Shown: one piece after another, positions 56,400 through 64,000 of the stretch
How the letters are laid out: every line of letters starts with the position of its first letter
How positions within the stretch are numbered: the first letter of the stretch is position 1
From: Rhodanobacter spathiphylli B39
Lineage (GTDB): Bacteria > Pseudomonadota > Gammaproteobacteria > Xanthomonadales > Rhodanobacteraceae
DNA length: 64,000 nt
Assembly: GCF_000264295.1 (NCBI RefSeq)
Contig: NZ_AJXT01000024.1
Span: forward strand, 1 to 64,000
Reading direction: 5' to 3'
The notes under the pieces: generated by a model
Database searches by the model: none
Told to the model about the DNA's origin: nothing
The model's input: only the letters and a program-made list of their open reading frames with translations
Position numbers and translations under genes: made by a program

Positions 56400-56687
56400 A
56401 TGCCTCCAGCAGCGCGACTTACCGACATGCACGTCTGCCCGATGTTTACCGGGCCGGTGCCCCACGTGGGTGGCCCCATCTCCGGCCCGGGTGCGCCCAC
56501 GGTGCTCATTGGGGGATTGCCCGCCGCTCGGGTAAGCGACATGGCTGTCTGCGTGGGACCGCCGGACCTGATCGCCATGGGCTCGTTCAAGGTGCTCATC
56601 TCCAACATGCCCGCGGCCCGGATGGGTGACGTGACGGCGCATGGCGGAACCATCATCCTCGGTTGTCCCACGGTGATCATCAGCTGA
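56400..56687 (+). CDS. T6SS PAAR-domain spike tip protein
   Basis: PAAR proteins cap the VgrG spike and bind zinc. The 95-residue protein is a bare PAAR domain: PPAARLTDMHVCPM (2-15), GPISGPGAPTVLIGGLPAARVSDMAVCVGP, AMGSFKVLISNMPAARMGDVTAHGG and CPTVIIS, with the repeated PAAR sequence and His/Cys ligands. No effector domain is attached, so effectors must ride as separate proteins. GGAGAGGGAAG precedes the ATG. Confidence 0.95.
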   Translation: MPPAARLTDMHVCPMFTGPVPHVGGPISGPGAPTVLIGGLPAARVSDMAVCVGPPDLIAMGSFKVLISNMPAARMGDVTAHGGTIILGCPTVIIS

Positions 56688-56884
56688 CCGGAACAAGTCA
56701 TGGAGACGCCGCGTGCTGCAGTGATCATCGGCCCTGGTCGTTGGCGGGCGCCAGATGGCGGATTGCCATCCCGCGGGCCCGGTGCCAGGCATTTGTCCGG
56801 GATGCCGGAGCTCGGCGGGTGAGCCGGTCATCCGCTGACCGGGTCGGAAACGGTCGTCACGCCCAGGATCTGGCGCATCGCGTG

Positions 56885-58186
56885 ATGAGTACGATGCAGC
56901 GGGCCATCGAGGCGCATCAGGAAGGCCGTCTCGACGAAGCCGAAGCCGGCTATCGGCGGGCCCTGCAGATGAAGGCGGGCCAACCCGATGCGCTGCATTT
57001 CCTTGGAGTCCTGCGTCACCAGCGCGGCGACAGCGATGAAGGGGCCCGATTGATCAGGATGGCCTTGCGTGCGGTGCCCGGTCACGCGGAAGCCCACAAC
57101 AACCTCGGCAACATACAGAAGGAATCAGGACATCTCGCCGAAGCGGAAGCCTGTTATCGCCGGGCGCTGGCTTGCGTGCCTCACCATCTCGATGCGCTGG
57201 GCAATCTGGCCATCGTGCTGGAGGCCCAGCAGCGGCCCACGGAGGCTTGCCGGTTCTACGAAGAGCTGCTGCAACGGGCGCCCCGTCTGGGCCGCGCCCA
57301 CATGTTGATGGGCATGTTCAAGAGCAGCCATCTGGACGTACTCGAGGATCTCGCCGACGCCGTGGACTGTTTTAGGGAGGCCTGGCGTTGTGACCAGACC
57401 GATACACGTGCCTTGCAGGAGCTGGGCGTGGCGCTTTACGTGCTGGGCCGGCGCGAAGAGGCACTCGATGTCTACCGCGACTGGTTGTCGCGCGAACCGA
57501 ACCATCCGGTGCCGCGCCACATGCTGGCATCCTGTGGTGGCGGCACGATGCCGGCGCGGGCGGATGACGCCTACGTACGGGAGATCTTCGACGGGTTTGC
57601 GGACAGTTTCGACGAGCAGCTGCTGAACAGCCTCGATTACCGTGCGCCGGACGTACTGGTCGACCACCTGGGCGGCATGCTGGGTCAGCCTGCCGCTCGC
57701 CTGGATGTGCTGGATGCGGGTTGTGGTACCGGGTTGTGCGCGCCCCTGATCGGGCCCTACGCGCGGCGGCTGCATGGTGTTGACCTGTCCGGCAAGATGA
57801 TCGACAAGGCACGCAGCCGCGGCGGCTATGACGCACTGGAAGTCGCCGAACTGGGCCAGTTCCTGCGTGGCGGCAACGGGTGCTGGGATCTCGTGCTGTC
57901 GGCGGACACCCTGATCTATTTCGGGGACCTGCATGAAGTCGTGCAGGCCGCCCATGGATCGCTGCGGCCCGGCGGGATACTGGCCTTCACGCTCGAAGTG
58001 CTGGAGGGCGACGACGATCGCGTCGAGCTGCATCCCAGTGGCCGCTATCAGCACAGCCGGAGTCACGTGCTGCAGGCGTTGAAGGCAGCGGGCTTCGGCG
58101 AAGTGCGGATGGCGGCGCACCCGCTGCGCAAGGAGCTTGGCCGGCCCGTGTCCGGCTGGGTGGTACTGGCTCGTCGAGGCAACTGA
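56885..58186 (+). CDS. TPR-repeat SAM-dependent methyltransferase
   Basis: The 433-residue protein has N-terminal TPR repeats (about 1-230; units such as HQEGRLDEAEAGYRRALQMKAGQPDALHFLG and GHLAEAEACYRRALACVPHHLDALGNLA) and a C-terminal class I methyltransferase. Its SAM motif is VLDAGCGTGLCAPL (about 279-292), with DLVLSADTLIYFGDL and LRPGGILAFTLEVLE further on. TPR-methyltransferases of this build have unknown or varied substrates. Its position between PAAR and vgrG suggests a T6SS-linked modification, which is inference. Starts at GTG 56882, ATG 56885 and ATG 56894 are all possible. Confidence 0.8.
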   Translation: MSTMQRAIEAHQEGRLDEAEAGYRRALQMKAGQPDALHFLGVLRHQRGDSDEGARLIRMALRAVPGHAEAHNNLGNIQKESGHLAEAEACYRRALACVPHHLDALGNLAIVLEAQQRPTEACRFYEELLQRAPRLGRAHMLMGMFKSSHLDVLEDLADAVDCFREAWRCDQTDTRALQELGVALYVLGRREEALDVYRDWLSREPNHPVPRHMLASCGGGTMPARADDAYVREIFDGFADSFDEQLLNSLDYRAPDVLVDHLGGMLGQPAARLDVLDAGCGTGLCAPLIGPYARRLHGVDLSGKMIDKARSRGGYDALEVAELGQFLRGGNGCWDLVLSADTLIYFGDLHEVVQAAHGSLRPGGILAFTLEVLEGDDDRVELHPSGRYQHSRSHVLQALKAAGFGEVRMAAHPLRKELGRPVSGWVVLARRGN

Positions 58187-58323
58187 AAGCAAAGGGCCTG
58201 CCAGACTGTGCGCCGCAGGACGGGCGCTGACGGGATATTCGCCTCTCCCGGGCTGGACGGGAATATGATAAACATTGGGGATTCGCAAGAACGCAATCGC
58301 GGGCTCGCTGGGGGAGATGGGAA

Positions 58324-60312
58324 ATGACGAATCGGATGACACTGAAGTCAGACCTCGGTGACAAGCTGCTGCCTGCCAGCCTGTCTGGCGGCGAGCAGCT
58401 GGGGAGGCTGTTTTCCTACCAGTTGAAGCTGATCAGCACGGACAGCGAAGTCAAGCTGCTGCCTCTGCTCGGCAGCTCGATGACGGTCACCTTCGAATCT
58501 GAGGGTTACAAGCGCTATTTCAGCGGCATGGTCTCGGAAATCTCGCAGACCGGGTTCGAAAGCTTCAAGGAAGAGCGTTTTGCCGAGTATGCGGTGACGC
58601 TGGTGCCGAAGGCCTGGCTGCTGATGCACAAGGTCGATTGCCGCATCTACCTCAAGCAATCGGTGCCCGACATCGTCAAGGCGGTGCTGGCCGAGTTCGG
58701 CTATGGCGACGTCAAGCTGAGCCTCAGCGGCAACTATCCGCCGCGCGACTATTGCGTGCAGTACCGCGAGGACTACTTCAACTTCATCAGCCGGCTGATG
58801 GAACAGGAGGGCATCTACTACTTCTTTCAGCACACCGATGGCGTGCACACCATGGTGCTCGCCGACTCCCTGGGTGCACATGCCACCACCAGCGGTTACG
58901 CACAGCTTCCGTATCGGCCGCAGGCCGGGGCAAGCCGCGCGGCGCTGGAGGTCTCGATCACCGACTTTTCATCGGCGCGATCGGTGCAGACGACCAAGTA
59001 CTCACTGACCGATTACGACCCGATGAAGCCGAAGACTTCGTTGTTCGGGGAGGAGACGATCAGCAACGCCGACGACAACCACTCCGTCAACGGACTGGAG
59101 TCGTTCGACTTCCCCGGCGATCACGAGACCAGCGACGCGGGCAAGCACTACGCCCAGGTGCGTCTCGAAGCGATCAACGTGGCCCAGTCGCTGTGCTCGG
59201 GCTCGACCAACGCGCCGGGACTTCTGACTGGCGCACTGTTCAAGCTGACCAAGTTCCCCCGTGCCGAACTGAACCAGGAATACCTGGTCACCGGGTCGAC
59301 CGTGCACATCGAGAACGCCGCGCGCACGTCCGGCGGCTCGGATGGCGAGTTGTTCTTCTGCAATTTCTCGGTGATCAGCAGCCGCCAGCCGTTCCGCACC
59401 ATGCAGACGGCGATCAAGCCGATGGTCGTCGGCCTGCAGACTGCCGTGGTGTCGGGAAGCGACAAGGCCGAAGACATCTCGGTGGACAAGTACGGCCGCA
59501 TCCAGGTGACGTTCCACTGGAACAAGTCGGACAAGAAGAACGCCCACATTTCCTGCCCGGTCAGGGTGGCGTCGTCGTGGGCCGGCAAGAACTGGGGCGC
59601 CGTGCACATTCCCCGGGTCGGGCAGGAAGTGGTGGTCAGCTTCCTCGAAGGCGACCCGGATCGCCCGCTGGTGATCGGCAGCGTCTACAACGCCGACAAC
59701 CTGCCGCCTTACGCGCTGCCCGACAACAAGACCCAGAGCGGCGTGAAGAGCCGCAGCCATGAAGGCGGTGGCGCGGACGACTTCAACGAAATCCGCTTCG
59801 AGGACAAGAAGGGCAGCGAGGAGCTGTTCCTGCACGCGCAGAAGGACATGCGCGAGGAAGTGGAGAACGATCATTTCGTGCAGATCGACCACGACGAGAA
59901 GATCACCATCAAGAACGACCAGACCGAGGACATCACCGGCAATCGCACGGCGACGGTGGGCAAGGACGACAAGCTGGACGTCAAGCAGAACGGCACCACC
60001 ACGATCGGCCAGAAGTTCAAGCTTGATGCGGGCACGGAGATCGAGCTGGTCACGGGTGCTTCGAGCATCGTCATGAAGAGCGACGGCTCGATCACGATCA
60101 AGGGTGTCAACATCACGCTAGACGGCAGCATGAAGATCGCTGCCAAGGCTGGCGTCAACATGGACCTCGGTGCAGGCGTGTCGCTGAAGGCCCATTCCGA
60201 CGCGCAGGTCGAAGTGGCCGGCGGCGCCATGACGACGGTCAAGGGCCCGATGCTGATGCTCAAGGCCGACGCGATGGCGCAGATGTCCGGCGGCATCATC
60301 ATGATTGGCTAG
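58324..60312 (+). CDS. vgrG: T6SS spike protein VgrG (TssI)
   Basis: The 662-residue protein has the gp27-like N-terminal half (ASLSGGEQLGRLFSYQLKL at about 17-35; YREDYFNFISRLMEQEGIYYFFQH), the gp5-like OB region (SCPVRVASSWAGKNWGAVHIPRVGQEVVVSFLEGDPDRPLVIGSVYN) and a repetitive beta-prism C-terminus with Gly, Ala, Lys and Asp repeats ending at residue 662. No additional effector domain follows, so it is a structural VgrG. The start ATG has GGGGGAG upstream. Confidence 0.96.
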   Translation: MTNRMTLKSDLGDKLLPASLSGGEQLGRLFSYQLKLISTDSEVKLLPLLGSSMTVTFESEGYKRYFSGMVSEISQTGFESFKEERFAEYAVTLVPKAWLLMHKVDCRIYLKQSVPDIVKAVLAEFGYGDVKLSLSGNYPPRDYCVQYREDYFNFISRLMEQEGIYYFFQHTDGVHTMVLADSLGAHATTSGYAQLPYRPQAGASRAALEVSITDFSSARSVQTTKYSLTDYDPMKPKTSLFGEETISNADDNHSVNGLESFDFPGDHETSDAGKHYAQVRLEAINVAQSLCSGSTNAPGLLTGALFKLTKFPRAELNQEYLVTGSTVHIENAARTSGGSDGELFFCNFSVISSRQPFRTMQTAIKPMVVGLQTAVVSGSDKAEDISVDKYGRIQVTFHWNKSDKKNAHISCPVRVASSWAGKNWGAVHIPRVGQEVVVSFLEGDPDRPLVIGSVYNADNLPPYALPDNKTQSGVKSRSHEGGGADDFNEIRFEDKKGSEELFLHAQKDMREEVENDHFVQIDHDEKITIKNDQTEDITGNRTATVGKDDKLDVKQNGTTTIGQKFKLDAGTEIELVTGASSIVMKSDGSITIKGVNITLDGSMKIAAKAGVNMDLGAGVSLKAHSDAQVEVAGGAMTTVKGPMLMLKADAMAQMSGGIIMIG

Positions 60313-60328
60313 GTTGGAGAGCACGTCG

Positions 60329-60868
60329 ATGTCATCAGTCATGCAAGCATCCGTCCAGATGGAATTGTCCGAGCCGGCCAGTGCGTTGCTCACCCCCGAC
60401 ATGACCGCACAGGCCGCCGTGCAGGCGCTGGTGGCGGCCGGGCAGGTGCAGGATGCGTTGAAATTGCTGGCCCGGATGCTGCCCAAGCGCTACGCCGTGG
60501 CCTGGCTGTGCCAATGTGCACGCGACCAGGTGCTGGACCCGGAAGACAAGGCCGGTGCCTCGCTGGCCGAGAAGTGGGTGCGTGAGCCGAACGAAAGCAA
60601 TCGGCGCGCCGCCTTCGAGTTCGCCAACGCGGGTGGTTACAAGTCGGCTGGCGCCTGGGTGGCTGCGGCGGCGGGCTGGTCGGGCGGCAGTCTGGCGCCG
60701 GCGTCGCAGGAAACCCCGGTGCCCCCGGCCGACCATCTCACGGCCTGTGCCGTCGTGGCGGCGATCAACATGCTGGCTGCCCTGGTGACCGAGAAATTCG
60801 AAAGTCGCCGGGCTGCCTTCATCGAGCCGGCGATGAACCTGTTGAACGGGGTTGCCGGCACCGCCTGA
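60329..60868 (+). CDS. Unknown small protein downstream of vgrG
   Basis: The 179-residue protein is Ala-rich and helical, with an N-terminal helix pair (LTPDMTAQAAVQALVAAGQVQDALKLLARMLPKRYAVAWLCQCARDQVL) and an Ala/Gly-rich segment near residue 115. I do not recognise a named domain; it looks like short T6SS-associated proteins that follow VgrG, and chaperone or adaptor roles are possible. It begins 16 bases after the vgrG stop, so it is probably cotranscribed. No signal peptide is evident. Confidence 0.6.
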   Translation: MSSVMQASVQMELSEPASALLTPDMTAQAAVQALVAAGQVQDALKLLARMLPKRYAVAWLCQCARDQVLDPEDKAGASLAEKWVREPNESNRRAAFEFANAGGYKSAGAWVAAAAGWSGGSLAPASQETPVPPADHLTACAVVAAINMLAALVTEKFESRRAAFIEPAMNLLNGVAGTA

Positions 60869-61261
60869 GGCGCCGCGGGGCAGGCCAAGGACCGGGTGTC
60901 GAACCGACATGACCTTGCCCGGCGTGGCGTGGGGCGATACGATTGTGGACGGCAGATTTTTCGTGAGTTGATGGCTGTCGTGGTGGATCGCGCGCCGGTT
61001 TTCCCGGTACGTGGTTCGCCGCTTCGGGCACTACGGCGGTGCTCGGCTCGGGGCGGGAATGGAAAGGTGGAGGGGCAGGATGCTCGGTCATGGATGTGGA
61101 AGTCCCAGTGCCAAATCTGGTCGTGAAACCGGTTCACGGCCTTGCCGCGATCAGTCGCTGGTCTTCACGTGGGTTCGAAACCTGGTTCACTGCATGAGCC
61201 GTGATGATGCGTTCGTCACCGCCGTGCCGATCTGACAGTTGCTGGGGAAATACGCGTGCCG
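60869..61261. other. Spacer with no visible gene
   Basis: About 390 bases between the small protein gene and tagH. No open frame of credible composition exists on either strand. It probably holds the tagH promoter and leader; GGGGAA at 61240s could be the ribosome site for a GTG at 61256. Confidence 0.55.
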
Positions 61262-62674
61262 ATGTCGCAGAGCCTGATCCTTGCAGTCGCTGGCCGTCAG
61301 GCTGCCCAGTTCGGCAGCCGAAGCAGCAAGGCGTTCGAGGGGGCGGGTGGAAGCATCGGACGTTCCGAGGATTGCGATTGGGTGCTCAGTGCATCGGGCG
61401 TGTCGCGCGTTCACGCGATGATCCGTTTCCTCAACGGCATGTATTTCATCGAGGACCGCAGCACCAACGGCATGCTGCTCAATGATGCGCCGCTGATCAA
61501 GGGCGATCCCTCGGCGTTGAAGAACGGCGACCGCCTGCTGATCGATACCTTCGAGGTCGAAGTGCGCCTGCAGGATGCAGGCAGCTCCACCGCGTTGCCC
61601 GATCTGTCCCCGCCGCCTTCGGCGCCATCCGTCCCGGCCGGGTCCATCCCGGCGGGGGCGCTCGACCCGCTGGATTTCGGCTTGCTCGACATCGCCCCCC
61701 AGGCGCCTGCGTATCCGCCGGCGATGGGCGGCGGCATTCCGCTCGATGCAGACCTGATTCCCGGCGCAGTGTCACCCGCGTCGGGCGGCGAACTTGATCC
61801 GTTGAGTTTTCTGGGTTCCTCGGAGAGCACCTCCGGTCTTCTTTCAGGCGCCACTACCGGCAATGCCAGTTCGAGCTGGAACCACTCGTCCAGCACGGAA
61901 GACTTCTTCCATCCGCCGATGACCACCGAACAGCGGCAGTCCACCGCGAACGCCTTGCCGGAAAACTGGGACCTGACCATGGGCGACTTTTCGTCGCCGC
62001 CAAGTCCGGCCCCGGCACCGGTCATGCTGCCGCCCGTGGCCGTGGCGCCGCCTCCGGTGGTCGCGCCGCCGGTCCATGCGCCGCCAGTGGCACCCTATAT
62101 GGCAGCTCCGGCGGCAGCGTACGTGCCGCCTCCGGCGGCTACCACGGCCTTGCCCACGGACGTCGACCAGATCTTCCGGGTCGTCGTCGATGGCGTGATG
62201 GACGTGCTCCGCGCGCGGGCGGAGATCAAGAACACGTTCCGCCTGCCGGTCACGATCATCCAGCGCTCCGAGAACAACCCGCTGAAGTTCGCGCCCAATC
62301 CGGAGGATGCGCTGGCCAAGATCATGGCGCCCTCGAACGGCGCCTTCATGTCCGGGACGGCGGCTTTCGAAGACGCCTTCGACGACATCCGCTGCCACCA
62401 GATGGCCATGCTCGCCGGTGTCCGTGCCGCGTTCGAATCCCTGCTGGTGCATTTCAGCCCGGACCGCTTCGAACAGGAAACCGATGGCGCGAAGCGGTCG
62501 GCGTTCGCCGGCAAGGGCAAGTACTGGGAAAAGTACCGCGAGCATTTCGAAGGCCTTTCGCGTGATCCCGATGAATGTTTCCGGCGCCTGTTCGGCGACG
62601 AGTTTGCGCGGGCCTATGAAGAACAGTTGTCACGCCTGAAGTCGGCGCGGAGAATGCAAAAGGCACATCACTAG
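61262..62674 (+). CDS. tagH: T6SS-associated FHA protein TagH
   Basis: The 470-residue protein has an N-terminal FHA domain (about 5-105) with the phosphothreonine-binding GRSEDCDW, SRVHAMIRF and DRSTNGML motifs. A long Pro/Ala/Ser linker (about 115-295) follows, then a conserved C-terminal TagH domain (DQIFRVVVDGVMDVLRARAEIKNTFR to the end). Fha proteins link the T6SS to Ser/Thr kinase/phosphatase control; PpkA and PppA are not in the window. ATG 61262 is used; GTG 61256 is two codons earlier. Confidence 0.92.
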   Translation: MSQSLILAVAGRQAAQFGSRSSKAFEGAGGSIGRSEDCDWVLSASGVSRVHAMIRFLNGMYFIEDRSTNGMLLNDAPLIKGDPSALKNGDRLLIDTFEVEVRLQDAGSSTALPDLSPPPSAPSVPAGSIPAGALDPLDFGLLDIAPQAPAYPPAMGGGIPLDADLIPGAVSPASGGELDPLSFLGSSESTSGLLSGATTGNASSSWNHSSSTEDFFHPPMTTEQRQSTANALPENWDLTMGDFSSPPSPAPAPVMLPPVAVAPPPVVAPPVHAPPVAPYMAAPAAAYVPPPAATTALPTDVDQIFRVVVDGVMDVLRARAEIKNTFRLPVTIIQRSENNPLKFAPNPEDALAKIMAPSNGAFMSGTAAFEDAFDDIRCHQMAMLAGVRAAFESLLVHFSPDRFEQETDGAKRSAFAGKGKYWEKYREHFEGLSRDPDECFRRLFGDEFARAYEEQLSRLKSARRMQKAHH

Positions 62675-62797
62675 CGGCGCCGGGGGGCATTGCAGGTCGC
62701 AGATCGAAGGACGGATTCAGGGGACGTGTCGGCGCTGATGGCCGGCACCGACACACCCGGCAATGCCGTCGGGGACTCACAGGGGCAGGTGCGACGC

Positions 62798-64000
62798 ATG
62801 ACGGATATGAACAAGGTCGTCTGGAGCGAGGGACTCTTCCTTCGACCCCAGCATCTGCAGCAGCAGGAACGCTATCTCGAGCGCTTCGTGGAACTGCGCG
62901 CCGGCAGTCTGCGCCCTTACACCTGGGGCTTTTCGGAGCTGGAACTCGAGACCGATCTGCTGGCGATCGGCAAGCTCGGGATCAAGCGCGCCCGCGGCGT
63001 GTTCCCAGACGGCACGCCATTCTGCATGCCGGCGGACGATCCGCTGCCGCTGGCGCTGGAAGTGGATGGCAACTGGCGCGACCAGACGGTATTCCTGACC
63101 CTGCCGTTGCGCTCGCCCGCACAACCGGACAGCGGGCGCCCCGAGGCACCTGCCGAAAAGCTGTTTCGCTTCCGCGTGCGCGAAACCGAGGTGCGCGATG
63201 CCTCGGGCAGCGTCGACGGGCTGACGGCGCTGGAGGTGGGCGGTCTCAACAGCCGACTGTTGCCGCAATCGCAACCGCTGGAGGGGCTGGCCCAGATTCC
63301 CGTGGCGCGGATCGTGGAGTGTCGTTCCGACCGGCGGGTGATCCTCGAAGAAGCCTTCATGCCGACGGCACTGAGCTGCCATGCCGCACCGAAGCTCACC
63401 ACCTTCCTCACCGAACTGCTCGGCCTGCTGCACCAGCGCGGCGAGGCGCTGGCCAGCCGTGTCGCGGTGACCGACCGCGGCGGTGCCGCCGAGATCGCCG
63501 ACTTCCTGTTGCTGCAGGTGGTCAACCGCTACCAGCCGCTGATCGCCCACCTCGCAGCCGCCCCGATCCTGCATCCTGAAGACTTCTACCGGGTGTTGAC
63601 CGAGATGGCCGGCGAGTTGTGCACGTTCACCGCGCCGGGCAAGCGGCCGCCGGCGTTTCCGCCGTACCGGCACGAGGCGCTGTACGAGAGTTTCGAGCCA
63701 CTGATTCTGGCTCTGCGCAGCAGCCTGAGCGCGGTGATGGAGCAGACGGCGATTCCGATTCCGCTGCAGCAGCGCAAGTTCGGCGTGTGGGTGGCCGTGG
63801 TGCCCGATCTCAGCCTGGTCGACAGCGCCGCGTTCGTGCTGGCGGCGAAGGCGGACATGAAGTCCGAAGACCTGCGTCGGCAGTTGCCCGCGCAGTCGAA
63901 GATCGGTCCGGTGGAAAAGATCCGCGACCTGGTGAATCTGCAGCTGCCCGGCATCCCGGTGGCGCCGATGCCGGTCGCGCCGCGCCAGATTCCCTACAAC
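62798..64000 (+). CDS. tssK: T6SS baseplate protein TssK (truncated by window end)
   Basis: The first 401 codons are present and the gene continues past base 64000. TssK connects the baseplate to the TssJLM membrane complex. The N-terminal NKVVWSEGLFLRPQHLQQQERYLERFVELR is a hallmark, followed by the central barrel segments. ATG 62798 or the in-frame ATG 62807 could be the start. It lies 123 bases after tagH. Missing here, presumably just downstream: tssJ, tssL, tssM and others. Confidence 0.93.
   Translation, partial: MTDMNKVVWSEGLFLRPQHLQQQERYLERFVELRAGSLRPYTWGFSELELETDLLAIGKLGIKRARGVFPDGTPFCMPADDPLPLALEVDGNWRDQTVFLTLPLRSPAQPDSGRPEAPAEKLFRFRVRETEVRDASGSVDGLTALEVGGLNSRLLPQSQPLEGLAQIPVARIVECRSDRRVILEEAFMPTALSCHAAPKLTTFLTELLGLLHQRGEALASRVAVTDRGGAAEIADFLLLQVVNRYQPLIAHLAAAPILHPEDFYRVLTEMAGELCTFTAPGKRPPAFPPYRHEALYESFEPLILALRSSLSAVMEQTAIPIPLQQRKFGVWVAVVPDLSLVDSAAFVLAAKADMKSEDLRRQLPAQSKIGPVEKIRDLVNLQLPGIPVAPMPVAPRQIPYN

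Noticed and set aside
58324..60312. Effector domain at the VgrG C-terminus
   Set aside because: The protein ends with the beta-prism repeats; there is no extra domain.

Overview
The window looks like the chromosome of a GC-rich, denitrifying gammaproteobacterium of the Xanthomonadales. A Rhodanobacter-like member of the Rhodanobacteraceae is my best guess, from gene content and protein style only; no marker gene proves it. It has two halves: a dense set of anaerobic and denitrification genes (1-40000) and a type VI secretion (T6SS) cluster (43515-64000) that follows uvrB and a tRNA-Val gene.

The anaerobic half is tied together by eleven copies of an FNR/ANR-type box (TTGAY-N4-RTCAR or close), nearly all just upstream of a start codon. 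An FNR/ANR regulator with all four cluster cysteines is encoded at 23490-24254. Boxed genes include an outer-membrane porin; an operon of DUF2249 protein, polytopic membrane protein, chorismate mutase-UbiT fusion, nadA and nadB; fabA-fabB; ubiU-ubiV; a cytochrome b561; a small periplasmic protein; the quinol NO reductase norB; a GNAT-USP pair; a PepSY gene with a cytochrome b and two-component system; and a short-chain dehydrogenase heading a run of USP, P-type ATPase, phosphotransacetylase and acetate kinase. The set covers what a cell must replace when O2 is gone: ubiquinone made without O2 (UbiT, UbiU, UbiV, with UbiD nearby), unsaturated fatty acids without a desaturase (FabA/FabB), NAD from aspartate (NadA/NadB), NO removal (NorB), and ATP from acetyl phosphate (phosphoketolase, Pta, AckA).

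The most interesting feature is at 3094-3978. A complete AroQ-type chorismate mutase, keeping nearly all active-site residues, is fused to the anaerobic ubiquinone factor UbiT. A perfect FNR-type palindrome lies inside the gene exactly at the domain junction. UbiU and UbiV belong to the U32 family, in which a related tRNA hydroxylase has been reported to depend on prephenate, the product of chorismate mutase. The fusion may therefore supply prephenate to O2-independent hydroxylation. A stand-alone TyrA-like prephenate dehydrogenase sits next to ubiD in another operon of the same region.

The T6SS cluster follows the order of the P. aeruginosa H1 type: tssB, tssC, hcp, tagJ, tssE, tssF, tssG, clpV. 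Next come two predicted lipase effectors (an alpha/beta hydrolase with GWSRG and a PI-PLC-like protein), a PAAR protein, a TPR-methyltransferase, vgrG, an unidentified small protein, tagH and the start of tssK, which is cut by the window edge. TssA, TssJ, TssL and TssM are not in the window. No IS element, integrase, CRISPR array or rRNA was found.
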